Assembly: GCA_964363305.1 (NCBI GenBank)
Contig: CAYIHX010000005.1
Span: forward strand, 68,797 to 132,796
From: CAYIHX01 sp964363305
GTDB taxonomy: Bacteria > Bdellovibrionota > UBA1018
Length of the DNA: 64,000 nt
Reading direction: 5' to 3'
In this document: piece after piece, positions 1-8,155 of the stretch
Position numbering within the stretch: position 1 is the first letter of the stretch
Layout of the letters: each line of letters starts with the position of its first letter
The notes under the pieces: model-generated
What the model was told of the DNA's origin: nothing
What the model saw: only the letters and a program-made list of their open reading frames with translations
Database searches by the model: none
Position numbers and translations under genes: made by a program

Positions 1-561
1 CCACGTTTTGAGGAGATAGAAATTGACCTTGCATCAAGCGAGTCGGTGCAAGCGGGCTGCCAACGTCTTGGAGTGATGTCATTAAAAGGAGAACGGGCAG
101 TAGGCGTTTTGGTTAGTGCCGCCACAATAGATCCAATCAATAGCTCATTGACGGTCGCCTCAGATGCATTTGATAGGGCCTTTCTTGTCAATTGCTTGAG
201 TCCGTTAAAAATACTGCGCACAATTATTCAGGTCTCTATGGAAGCTGAAACACGCCTTCGCGTAGTATATCTCGATACGGGGGCGGCAGATCGACCCATT
301 TTGGGCTGGGGAGCATATTGTGCCTCTAAGGCGGCGATGCGCATGGCGTTACGAGTTATGGCAGCCGAAGCCGACCCTGAGCGAGTGCAGATTGATTTCT
401 TTGATCCAGGGATAGTTGATACCCCTATGCAAGAACAGATTCGAAACTCAGATAGACATGAATTTCCTGATCGTGAAACATTTCGCGCATACAAAAATGA
501 AGGAAAACTTAGAGATGCCGAAAGCGTTGCTTTGGATATCTGGGAGCGGTTCTGCTCCTGA
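1..561 (+). CDS. SDR family oxidoreductase, 5' truncated by window
   Basis: The reading frame is open from base 1, so the N-terminus and its Rossmann glycine motif lie outside the window; an internal GTG at 46 is not taken as the start. What remains is the C-terminal part of a classical short-chain dehydrogenase/reductase. The catalytic YxxxK is visible as YCASKAA, followed by a helix of the expected type and then DPGIVDTPM, the usual PG-containing loop after the active site. It is probably a cytosolic NAD(P)-dependent reductase or dehydrogenase. The substrate cannot be read from the sequence. It points towards the pseI-containing operon, converging on it across a 115-base gap, so a role in the same sugar pathway is possible but only inferred from position. 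Confidence 0.8.
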   Translation, partial: PRFEEIEIDLASSESVQAGCQRLGVMSLKGERAVGVLVSAATIDPINSSLTVASDAFDRAFLVNCLSPLKILRTIIQVSMEAETRLRVVYLDTGAADRPILGWGAYCASKAAMRMALRVMAAEADPERVQIDFFDPGIVDTPMQEQIRNSDRHEFPDRETFRAYKNEGKLRDAESVALDIWERFCS

Positions 562-676
562 CGATCGTTTCGTTCTTAGCGATAGCTGCTACCTATGGGT
601 GATGAGTGAACTAATGAACTTGAGACAAAGTTGACAAGTTCACAACAAACTGGAGATATCAGAGCAGTAATGCGAA

Positions 677-1735
677 TTACCCAATCAGATCCCAGCTCAA
701 GGGAGTTCCTCGCTCAACCGAACGGTTGACCCGTTTCCCCAGTACTAGATCCATCTGGCTTGGAGGGAGGCCCATGCCCGGTCGGATCGTTCGAATATTC
801 TCTGTCGTCAGTGTCTCACCCGATTTCAAATCGGTCACGATGTAGATGGAGCGGCGGTATTTCAAGGATGCTTTTTCTTTGCCGTTGGGGCCGTAGCTCA
901 CCTTGCCAATGGCTTGCCAGCCACGTTCTGTCTCGATGACCAGCTGGCGAAGTTCTTCAGGCTCTAGGGAAAACGCAGAATCCACACCGCCATCCGCGCG
1001 GGCCAGCGTAAAGTGTTTCTCGATGATTGTAGCTCCCATCGTGACGCTCGCGACTGAAACTCCAATTCCCATGGTGTGGTCGGAGAGGCCCACCTGTAGA
1101 TCAAAAAGTGATCTCATATGGGGAATAGTAGAAATATTCGTGCTCTCAGGAGTCGTCGGGTAGGTGCTCGTACATTTTAAAAGCACAAGGTTTTTGCAGC
1201 CCGCCTCACGTGCAGCGCGTACCGTTTCATCCAACTCAGCAATGCTCGCCATCCCGGTTGAAATAATCATCGGTTTTCCGGTTTTTGCGATCTTGCGGAT
1301 CAAAGGAATATCCGTGTTCTCGAAAGAAGCCACCTTGTAGAGCGGCACGTTGAGTTTTTCTAGGAACTCGACGGCCGAGTCATCAAAGGGGGTGCTAAAA
1401 CCGATCATTCCGTGATCGCGGCACCGATCAAAGATGGGCTTGTGCCACTCCCAAGGCGTGTAAGCCTGCTTGTATAAATCGTAAAGGGTTTGGCCTTTCC
1501 AAAGGCTTCCCTCATCATTGATTGCAAAGTTGCCAGAACTCAAATTTAACGTCATCGTGTCTGCCGTGTAGGTCTGAATCTTGAGCGCATGCGCCCCAGC
1601 CTTAGCTGCGGCATCGACGATTGCCAAAGCTCGTTCGAGCGAGTGGTTGTGGTTCCCCGACATCTCCGCGATGACGAAAGGTCGGGACTCCGAGCCAATA
1701 GTTTTTCCTTCGACGGTGAATGAATGGCTACCCAT
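677..1735 (-). CDS. pseI: Pseudaminic acid synthase (NeuB/PseI family)
   Basis: This enzyme condenses phosphoenolpyruvate with a 6-carbon 2,4-diacetamido sugar to give a nine-carbon nonulosonic acid in the cytosol. At 352 residues it has the family length. An N-terminal NeuB TIM barrel begins FVIAEMSGNHN and carries the conserved KIQTYTADTMT, LKCTSTYPT and GLSDHTMG blocks. A C-terminal SAF/antifreeze-like domain follows (about residues 290-350, with RPGMGLPP). The EMSGNHN/YTADTMT version of these motifs is closer to PseI than to sialic acid NeuB, from family knowledge. The ATG is preceded by AAAGGA. It is the last gene of a minus-strand operon with pseG and a CMP-transferase fusion. The exact stereochemistry of the product is not provable from sequence. 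Confidence 0.88.
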   Translation of the reverse strand: MGSHSFTVEGKTIGSESRPFVIAEMSGNHNHSLERALAIVDAAAKAGAHALKIQTYTADTMTLNLSSGNFAINDEGSLWKGQTLYDLYKQAYTPWEWHKPIFDRCRDHGMIGFSTPFDDSAVEFLEKLNVPLYKVASFENTDIPLIRKIAKTGKPMIISTGMASIAELDETVRAAREAGCKNLVLLKCTSTYPTTPESTNISTIPHMRSLFDLQVGLSDHTMGIGVSVASVTMGATIIEKHFTLARADGGVDSAFSLEPEELRQLVIETERGWQAIGKVSYGPNGKEKASLKYRRSIYIVTDLKSGETLTTENIRTIRPGMGLPPSQMDLVLGKRVNRSVERGTPLSWDLIG

Positions 1736-1752
1736 ATATTAATTTCCTTTCA

Positions 1753-2709
1753 CTAGGGAGAAACAAAGACCTCATGAGAGGTGCGATAAAATCGAGTGCC
1801 AGTTGTCGGCGGAGTATACGGAGGTACCGGCATTCCTTGATCGTCGGCGATCATCCACAGGAGATCACTGAATCCCAAGAGGTGCCTAAATACCAAGGTA
1901 CTGGAAAGCCTCGGGTTGATTTCAAAAACGACCGGGCCCCGTTCCGTTAGGCGGAGTTGAACATTAATACAGCCACGGAGATTCAACCGGTCTGCCATCT
2001 TTCGCAGTAAGCTCTCGATTTCCGGGTCGGAGACTACTTGCCCTTTGCTTGTTACGCCCTCAAGCAGAGTCCTTCGGAATACAACGGAGCGCGTCTCGCC
2101 ACTGCGGCTTCGAAACACCCCACAAGTGTATTCCTGATCATCAGGCCTTAAATATTCCTGCCAGATGTCATCGGCGCGGCCTCTTTGATAGTGCGGGGCT
2201 AATTCCTCATTAACCAGTGCCACATCGCGGCCCCCCGATCCGAATCGTTTTTTGATGATACAGGGGAACTCCCGAGGAGCGCCTTCAGAAACACTCTGGG
2301 TCCAGGGAAAAGGGAGTCCGGCGTCTTCAAGAAAACGCGCGGTTGCCAATTTATCAAACCCTGTAGTCAGAGCTTCCGGGTTGGCCATCAGAAGTCGTGC
2401 TCCCTCGATAATGCGCTTCGAGCACGACTTCGTCAAAAACCTCAGCTCATGTTCCGACGTAGGAAGGATCCATTGTGCAGAGACTTTATTGACCAGCTCT
2501 CCAAGGCGCAAAAGATAGGTCGGATCCGAGGCGGGAGGCAGCAATTCACACACGTCAAAAACGGCTGATCCCGCGTGATCAGGAGTAAGATCGCATCCCA
2601 CAATCCTTTGCGCGATACCCGCCATTTTAAGAATTCGCCCGGCTCCTAAGCCAATGTCACCTCCGCATCCGGTGACGATAATGGTAATTGGGTTGGTTTC
2701 CTTATTCAT
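1753..2709 (-). CDS. ATP-grasp domain protein (carbamoyl-phosphate synthase-like)
   Basis: A 318-residue protein with an N-terminal Rossmann-like pre-ATP-grasp domain (TGCGGDIGLG at about residue 14) and an ATP-grasp fold. The lysine/glycine-rich ATP-binding segment is IIKKRFGSGGRD (about 150-161) and the Mg-binding strand is FEINPRLS (about 263-270). ATP-grasp enzymes join a carboxylate, through an acyl-phosphate, to an amine, thiol or other nucleophile. It sits 17 bases upstream of pseI and 14 bases downstream of a phosphoesterase, in one operon. Homologous ATP-grasp genes are common in surface polysaccharide loci, where they may amidate or aminoacylate sugar acids. That role is inferred here. 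The substrate is unknown. Confidence 0.78.
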   Translation of the reverse strand: MNKETNPITIIVTGCGGDIGLGAGRILKMAGIAQRIVGCDLTPDHAGSAVFDVCELLPPASDPTYLLRLGELVNKVSAQWILPTSEHELRFLTKSCSKRIIEGARLLMANPEALTTGFDKLATARFLEDAGLPFPWTQSVSEGAPREFPCIIKKRFGSGGRDVALVNEELAPHYQRGRADDIWQEYLRPDDQEYTCGVFRSRSGETRSVVFRRTLLEGVTSKGQVVSDPEIESLLRKMADRLNLRGCINVQLRLTERGPVVFEINPRLSSTLVFRHLLGFSDLLWMIADDQGMPVPPYTPPTTGTRFYRTSHEVFVSP

Positions 2710-2723
2710 ACTTTCGAGAAGAG

Positions 2724-3425
2724 TTAGCAGTTTCGTCTGAGAATCTCATGTAAATAGGGACAAAACGGGTCAAGGTGCCGCGCTTCATCCTCCAGGAGAG
2801 ACGGATCATAGACCGTCCGCCTGAGTCCAAAGGTGCGACGCGAAGTATCCAGAATCCCCCAGCTGGCGACCATACCCTGATCTCTTGCTTGACCGACGGA
2901 GCCGACATTAGCGATGAGGGTTCCTGCTCTCTCCCGAATAAAAGGGCGGTGGGTATGGCCCATGAAAACGAAATGTGCTCCTTCGATAAAGCAGCGATCG
3001 ATCACTTCTTGCGGTGCATCAGGGTAGACGTAGAAGTCTCGATCCCAAGGTGATCCATGGCAAAGCTCAATCTTCAGCCCATCGAGTTCAATCGAGCGGC
3101 GGGCCGGCAATGACGCAAGCCAGGACAGCTCATCCTGAGAGAGAGATCTTAGCGCTACGTCGATGCCACTTCCATACCTCTTTCGGATCTGGTCCGCGAG
3201 AACTTCATTCCCAGCTGCCGCCATGAGCATTGCTTCGTGATTGCCCGCGATCACATCTGACGGCCATTCTGTGAGCATCTTGAGGACAGAGTCCGGCCGA
3301 CAGTAGTAGCCAACTAAGTCTCCCAGAACGAAAAGGCGCTCTACCCCTAAGCGGCGGCACTCATCTAACACACGGCCCAAAGCGATATCATTGCCATGAA
3401 TGTCAGAGAGAACAGCAATGATCAT
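2724..3425 (-). CDS. Metallophosphoesterase (YfcE/calcineurin-like)
   Basis: This 233-residue protein shows all the landmarks of a binuclear-metal phosphoesterase in order: SDIHGN (residues 7-12), GDLVGYY (about 35), GNHE (about 61), CHGSPWD (about 120) and GHTHRPF (about 156). Members cleave phosphomonoesters or phosphodiesters. There is no signal peptide, so it should act in the cytosol. Its ATG overlaps the pseG stop by four bases (ATGA), which implies translational coupling. A phosphatase is needed in nonulosonate routes that make a 9-phosphate, but the PseI route is not thought to need one. It may therefore act on an accessory substituent, or simply be carried along. The substrate cannot be deduced. 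Confidence 0.82.
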   Translation of the reverse strand: MIIAVLSDIHGNDIALGRVLDECRRLGVERLFVLGDLVGYYCRPDSVLKMLTEWPSDVIAGNHEAMLMAAAGNEVLADQIRKRYGSGIDVALRSLSQDELSWLASLPARRSIELDGLKIELCHGSPWDRDFYVYPDAPQEVIDRCFIEGAHFVFMGHTHRPFIRERAGTLIANVGSVGQARDQGMVASWGILDTSRRTFGLRRTVYDPSLLEDEARHLDPFCPYLHEILRRNC

Positions 3426-4528
3426 CGTGGCACCGGCGCCAGCGCATCCAAGATTCGCTGGCAGCCCAAGCCATCTACCATCTTAGTGGAATTGATTTCG
3501 ATCTGCGTGAGTTGATCTGGCTGAGCGATCAAGGTGATGAGGGCTTCTCGGATTTGTTCTTCGGTCACGTCAGAGGAGGGCCCTAGATCAACGACGGCAC
3601 CCATTTTCGCCATGCACTTTGCCAAAGGTACTTGATTGTCTGCGATGGAAACGACAACACCTGGAAGGCCGAGGCAGCATCTTTCCCAGGTTGTAGTCCC
3701 GCCTGCACCGACATACAGATCTGCGCTCACCATTAGCGCGGCCATATCTTTGATGTTAAAGTGGGTCCGTGCTCCCGGTATCTCGAGAGCTATTGATTCA
3801 ATGGATGCTCGGTGAGGATTCAAAGAACCGATGACGATGTCAATTTGTACATTCGCAAACGGAATCGTCCGAAGGGCCTGAAGAGCCTTGCCTGTTTCAT
3901 TCTTTGGATCAGCGCCTCCAAAAAAAACTAAAATGCGGTTGACCCTCCCCCGACGATGACGAATCTGGGCGCGGGCCTCGACAAACTGACGTCGCAAGAT
4001 TGCGAAACGAGGACCCAGTAGCTTCTGGCAATGATCGCTAACGCGCAGATCATAGCGCGTCTCGAAATTCTCGTAGAGATTTTGGTCAACGAGAACATCG
4101 CAATCATGATCCCGATCCGCAAGATCATCAATTACGAGAACCCGATCCACTAACGAACGGACCGCCGATTCCCATGATCGATCGATCGCGTAGTGATCTA
4201 CCACTAGCCAGTTCTGCGAGCCTCTTTCCCGGCTAATGACTTCACGAGTTTCTTCAATATCCCGCGGTATGCCAACACCGAGCCAGTGGGCGTGAGGAAC
4301 AGAAAAGCTGGGTACGTCAACTGGTTTATGTGGCGCTGGGAGTAGTTTTATCTCAAACCCCTCGGACTCCACGAGTGCTTTGGGGGATTGCTGAGAATCT
4401 CGGCAAATAAAAACCGTCCGAACCCCCTGACTCCTCATGCTATTCGCAAATGCCAGACAGCGCATGAGGTGCCCCAGTCCCATGAACGGGGAGGCGTCGA
4501 CACGAATGAATGCGGTAATGTCGCTCAT
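3422..4528 (-). CDS. pseG: UDP-2,4-diacetamido-2,4,6-trideoxy-altropyranose hydrolase (PseG)
   Basis: PseG removes UDP from the 2,4-diacetamido-trideoxy-hexose nucleotide, giving the free sugar that PseI condenses with PEP. The 368-residue protein starts with the diagnostic FIRVDAS...GLGHLMRCL block; His20 in GLGH matches the catalytic His of the family. It ends with a GT-B-like UDP-binding segment containing GAGGTTTWERC and CCLGLPG. Length and motif order are as expected for PseG, which resembles MurG. It overlaps both neighbours by four bases (ATGA), placing it in a coupled operon between the CMP-transferase/aminotransferase fusion and the phosphoesterase. I am fairly sure of the family and less sure of the sugar isomer. 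Confidence 0.86.
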   Translation of the reverse strand: MSDITAFIRVDASPFMGLGHLMRCLAFANSMRSQGVRTVFICRDSQQSPKALVESEGFEIKLLPAPHKPVDVPSFSVPHAHWLGVGIPRDIEETREVISRERGSQNWLVVDHYAIDRSWESAVRSLVDRVLVIDDLADRDHDCDVLVDQNLYENFETRYDLRVSDHCQKLLGPRFAILRRQFVEARAQIRHRRGRVNRILVFFGGADPKNETGKALQALRTIPFANVQIDIVIGSLNPHRASIESIALEIPGARTHFNIKDMAALMVSADLYVGAGGTTTWERCCLGLPGVVVSIADNQVPLAKCMAKMGAVVDLGPSSDVTEEQIREALITLIAQPDQLTQIEINSTKMVDGLGCQRILDALAPVPR

Positions 4529-6585
4529 CGAAGTTTAAAAAGTGGTTCGAGTGGCTTACAGCGCAGGACTTCCCGAAGAGACCGTCTCTCCACACAATTG
4601 CGGAGCAGTGGCAGAACCTCGTCGTAAGCACGAAGCAATTGCGCCAAATCTTCATCCGTATGGGCATAGCTCATATTGTGCGAACTTAAGATGAGGATCC
4701 CCCGGGCAAACATCTCTTGCAGAAACAGCGTCTTCATATCCCACTGCGTGTAAGAGGCTGTATCCTTGAAGCCCAGAATTGACCAGCTGGGGTGACCCGA
4801 AATCGAGAGAATCGCTTGGCATTGGTGTTTCTCGATGAGCCGGGCAACTTCCGAGATGATCTTCTGTCCTTGTCTCGCAACCACCTTGAGCACCGGCTCT
4901 TTCTGAAGTTTGGTCAGGGTTGCCAACGCAGCAGCCAAAGAAAGTGCCTCTCCTCCGAACGTAAAGGAAAAGAAGACCTCTTCCATCAGCTTCATGATAT
5001 CTGAGCGTCCTGCAACCGCAGAAACGGGATAACCGTTGGCCAGGCCCTTTCCAAAGGTTGAAAGATCAGGCGTTACGTTAAAGAATTCTTGAGCGCCGCC
5101 GTTGGAATAGCGAAACCCGGTGACCGTCTCGTCGAAAACCAATACAGCCCCATTCTTAGCTGTCAGCTCCTTTATTTTTTCTAAAAAGTTGTCCTTTGGC
5201 TCGGTTGTATTCATGGGCTCCAGGATGACAGCGGCAAATTCACCTGGATGTTTCTCAAAGAGACGGTGGAGGGAATCAACGTCATTGTAGGTGAATGTAT
5301 GGGTGAGTTCACGTGTGGACACCGGAACCCCCAAATTCCTGGCCGTTGCGCCAATGTACCAGTCTTGCCAGCCGTGGTAGCCGCAAATCGCAACATGATC
5401 CCGTCCCGTATAGGCTCGAGCGAGGCGAATGGCTCCACTTGTGGCATCCGACCCATTTTTTCCGAAGCGGACTTTTTCAGCACAGGGAACCATTTCGACG
5501 ATCTTTTCGGCCACTTGCATTTCTAGCGAATGAGGGAGGGAGAAAATGACACCGTCTTCGAGCTGTGCCTTGACGGCAGAGGTGACGTCCGGGTCGTTGT
5601 AACCTAAGGTCACGGCGGCCAGGCTGTTGATGAAATCTACGTACTCATTACCATCTACATCCCAAGCGCGACTGCCCTTTGCGCATTTAATGAAGTAAGG
5701 TGAGACCCCAAAAGGGAACTGGGTCTTGCTCTTACTGAAGGTCTGCGATCCTAGCGGGATTGTTCTCTGCGCTCGTTCAAGGAGTTCTTCTGACTTCTGA
5801 TAGCGGGAGTCCATCTGTCTTTCTCCATCCTCTTTCAAAGATTTCGCGTATCCCTCGTTCCGTCGGATTTGCGTGTTCCAGGTTTTAAGTGCGGGATTTT
5901 TTTCTAGGAGATCTAAAATATCCTGACTCCCAAAGTTTGGATTTTCCGGATAAAGAGTCTCGTAAATTTGAGTTACCAATTCAAAATCGAGCGGCTCGTC
6001 AACGGTCCAGCGCAGGAAGGAATGATCAGACGCCCCTCTGTAGTGGCCAATTCGAAATCGCTCGGGATTTCCGTGAATAAAAGGGGTGACATGCTGACGC
6101 TCCGAGGGAAGCTTGGCTTCCTTCCAAGCGACTTGGAGACTTTCGAATCGCATGACCTCCACGTCTAGGCCGTCGGGGTATGTCGGTTGTAGCCCGTTTG
6201 TTGCGTAGTCGAAGCCTCCTTCAAAAAAATACCGAAGAACTTGATCAATCACCTCTGGATCCGTGAGCGGACAATCTCCAGTTAGCCGTACTACGTATTC
6301 AGGGTGATAATGTTTAGCCGCGACATAAAAACGGTCCAAAACATCGTCGAGACTCCCTCGGAAGCACTCAATGTCGTTTTGGGCGCACATGCCGGCCAGG
6401 TGATCGTCGGAGGCTTCCACGCTGGTGGCGACAACGAGTTTGTTGATCTCTTTCGCTCGTCGAATTCTTTCAATCTGGCGCATCAACATGGGCTGCCCGA
6501 GGATGGGCTTCAGTACTTTTGCGGGCAAACGATGGGAGGAAGATCGAGCTTGGAGGATTGCCAAAGTTTTAAGTTTTGGAGGCAT
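4525..6585 (-). CDS. Fusion: SpsF/PseF-type cytidylyltransferase + class III (GSA-like) aminotransferase
   Basis: A 686-residue two-domain protein. Residues 1 to about 245 form an SpsF/PseF cytidylyltransferase, with LAILQARSSSHRLPAKVL at the nucleotide loop, LTGDCPLTDPEVID for metal/sugar binding, and DEPLDFELV near the end. This would activate the nonulosonic acid with CMP. From about 265 to the end it is a PLP-dependent class III aminotransferase like glutamate-1-semialdehyde aminomutase: GKNGSDATSGAIRLAR, FDETVTGFR (PLP-binding Asp), and TFGKGLANGYP with the Schiff-base lysine. The ATG at 6585 follows a less likely GTG at 6588. There is no PseC-type DegT aminotransferase in the window, so this half may supply the C4 amino group. 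That assignment is inference. It overlaps pseG by four bases. Confidence 0.85.
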   Translation of the reverse strand: MPPKLKTLAILQARSSSHRLPAKVLKPILGQPMLMRQIERIRRAKEINKLVVATSVEASDDHLAGMCAQNDIECFRGSLDDVLDRFYVAAKHYHPEYVVRLTGDCPLTDPEVIDQVLRYFFEGGFDYATNGLQPTYPDGLDVEVMRFESLQVAWKEAKLPSERQHVTPFIHGNPERFRIGHYRGASDHSFLRWTVDEPLDFELVTQIYETLYPENPNFGSQDILDLLEKNPALKTWNTQIRRNEGYAKSLKEDGERQMDSRYQKSEELLERAQRTIPLGSQTFSKSKTQFPFGVSPYFIKCAKGSRAWDVDGNEYVDFINSLAAVTLGYNDPDVTSAVKAQLEDGVIFSLPHSLEMQVAEKIVEMVPCAEKVRFGKNGSDATSGAIRLARAYTGRDHVAICGYHGWQDWYIGATARNLGVPVSTRELTHTFTYNDVDSLHRLFEKHPGEFAAVILEPMNTTEPKDNFLEKIKELTAKNGAVLVFDETVTGFRYSNGGAQEFFNVTPDLSTFGKGLANGYPVSAVAGRSDIMKLMEEVFFSFTFGGEALSLAAALATLTKLQKEPVLKVVARQGQKIISEVARLIEKHQCQAILSISGHPSWSILGFKDTASYTQWDMKTLFLQEMFARGILILSSHNMSYAHTDEDLAQLLRAYDEVLPLLRNCVERRSLREVLRCKPLEPLFKLR

Positions 6586-6629
6586 CACGACTATCTATAA
6601 CCCCATTCTTGCCGGTAAAATCGCCCAAA

Positions 6630-7319
6630 TCATGTCGCATTTCCACCTTTTACGACAGATATCGTAACACTTGCTTCAATTCGGCCCCTTCTCAGGGCTG
6701 GTCGCGAGAATTCAAGGCGTGCTTCACCTATTTGAACGAAGGCTCGAGGATAGCCTTCGGCGTCGAGCATTCTGATGTAATCAAACCACTTGGACAGGTC
6801 GGAATCATTGGGAATTCTACTTTGCGCTGGGGTTCTCCGTTTGAAGAGAGTGACCTCGCCAGACTGCTCGGTGGGTTTAGGCTCTTCCCTTGATATCTGC
6901 AGGATCATCTCCTGGACCTGGCGAGACATTCGGATAAAAACTTCGTCCCCTCCTCCCAGGAGGGACACCTTGCTCCGAGCATAAACAGGACCTGCGTCAA
7001 GTTCTTTCATCATGCGCAAAGCCGAAACGGTGGTCTCTTCTTTTCCGAGAAGAATCATATTCTGAACGGGAGATCCTCCTCGCCCAAACGGCACTGGCGT
7101 GGCGTGAAAACACACGCATTCATACTTTGAGGTAATCGACTCTGAAACAATATTTGACCAATGAGGAAAAAAAATGAAACGCGGGTTAAGCTCCTCGACC
7201 AGCTTCAACTGAAGTTGATCAGGTTCACGAATCTCAACCCAAATGTCTTCGCCGACAGGTGCTTTCCACTCATCCCAAAACCAGGGGGTCCTGCATGCGA
7301 TGATGTAAGTTTTTTTCAT
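6630..7319 (-). CDS. Formyltransferase family protein (methionyl-tRNA formyltransferase-like)
   Basis: A 229-residue protein resembling the catalytic domain of 10-formyltetrahydrofolate-dependent transferases. The recognisable core is FFPHWSNIV, then FHATPVPFGRGGSPVQNMI (catalytic His with the conserved PxxxGRGGSP loop) and MMKELDAGPVY, which holds the late Asp of the active site. The ATG at 7319 has a good Shine-Dalgarno (GAAGGA, seven bases away). An ATG at 7334 would instead overlap the PIG-L gene by four bases. In polysaccharide loci such enzymes N-formylate amino sugars, as in N-formylated perosamine or Qui4N. Paired with a PIG-L deacetylase and pse genes, it may put N-formyl on a nonulosonic acid precursor. 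The acceptor is inferred. Confidence 0.78.
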   Translation of the reverse strand: MKKTYIIACRTPWFWDEWKAPVGEDIWVEIREPDQLQLKLVEELNPRFIFFPHWSNIVSESITSKYECVCFHATPVPFGRGGSPVQNMILLGKEETTVSALRMMKELDAGPVYARSKVSLLGGGDEVFIRMSRQVQEMILQISREEPKPTEQSGEVTLFKRRTPAQSRIPNDSDLSKWFDYIRMLDAEGYPRAFVQIGEARLEFSRPALRRGRIEASVTISVVKGGNAT

Positions 7320-7330
7320 TTCAACATCCT

Positions 7331-8008
7331 TCATCTGGTAATTCTTCGTACCGTCCGAAATGCTTCAGCCCGCATTAGACCGCTTTGCATCCCGCGAAAC
7401 CTAGAAAGCGCATCAATGCCCACCACCGAGCGAGGGTGGGGAAATGCACGCAACTCCTTCTCGTAGGAGTGAAGGGCCTGGACTTTCGCGTCCCATGTAC
7501 TTTCAGCGCAAACAAATAATTCTGGAATGAAAGTACTGGCAATCTGAATGTCAGACCACTCGGTCGAAGACGGCACTTCAAACGTTCTGATTTCGGTGCA
7601 AACCTCGCCAGACAGCATTCGAAAGGCTGTTAAAGTCGCCTGAAATGCAACGCGATGATCTATGTTTAAATCGGAGCCGTTGTGCGTGTACACCAGATCA
7701 GGCTGTATGCTTTGTTTTGCCGATTCAATGAATTTTACGACTTCCAACAAGGGAATGGAATCCAGTCTGTTATCGGGAAAAGTTCCTCTCTGAATCCATT
7801 TAAACCCAAGGATTGATGCTGCCGCTTCAGAGCTTTTGACTCGATCAGTAGTCAGCTCATCATCTTGATCCAAGCGTGCGCCAATTCCATCCGTTAGGTG
7901 GAGAGCAAAAACTTCATCTCCATCGGTCGCATGCCGACGAAGTGTTGCGCCGCAACCTAAGGTCTCATCGTCTGAGTGTGCCACAACTACAAGTATGCGG
8001 TGCGCCAT
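7331..8008 (-). CDS. PIG-L/LmbE family N-deacetylase
   Basis: A 225-residue cytosolic protein with the zinc-binding signature of the PIG-L family near the N-terminus, VVAHSDDETLGCGAT (AHxDD), and a second metal ligand region TDGIGARLD. The HNGSDLNIDHR segment at about residues 111-121 (HxxDxNxDH) is also diagnostic. Members hydrolyse N-acetyl groups from GlcNAc-type substrates, using Zn. It directly precedes the formyltransferase, whose possible upstream ATG overlaps this stop. A coupled deacetylation then formylation of one amino group is the simplest reading (inference). About 150 bases separate it from the next upstream gene, so this part of the operon may have its own promoter. Confidence 0.87.
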   Translation of the reverse strand: MAHRILVVVAHSDDETLGCGATLRRHATDGDEVFALHLTDGIGARLDQDDELTTDRVKSSEAAASILGFKWIQRGTFPDNRLDSIPLLEVVKFIESAKQSIQPDLVYTHNGSDLNIDHRVAFQATLTAFRMLSGEVCTEIRTFEVPSSTEWSDIQIASTFIPELFVCAESTWDAKVQALHSYEKELRAFPHPRSVVGIDALSRFRGMQSGLMRAEAFRTVRRITR

Positions 8009-8155
8009 TTTTCTTTTTTAATTCCCCTTTCGCCCGTGAGTATCAGGAGTAGATTTAGACAATCAAGCAGTTCAGATCGCCGGTCTATATTTATAGACTC
8101 TGAAAGGCCTGCCTGAGTGGCAATCGCTATATCATTTTTTGAGGCTGGGCGGGAC

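Noticed and set aside
616..641. Inverted repeat GAACTTG/CAAGTTC between the SDR gene and pseI
   Set aside because: Only 7-bp arms with a 12-base loop and no T-run; too weak to call a terminator or operator.
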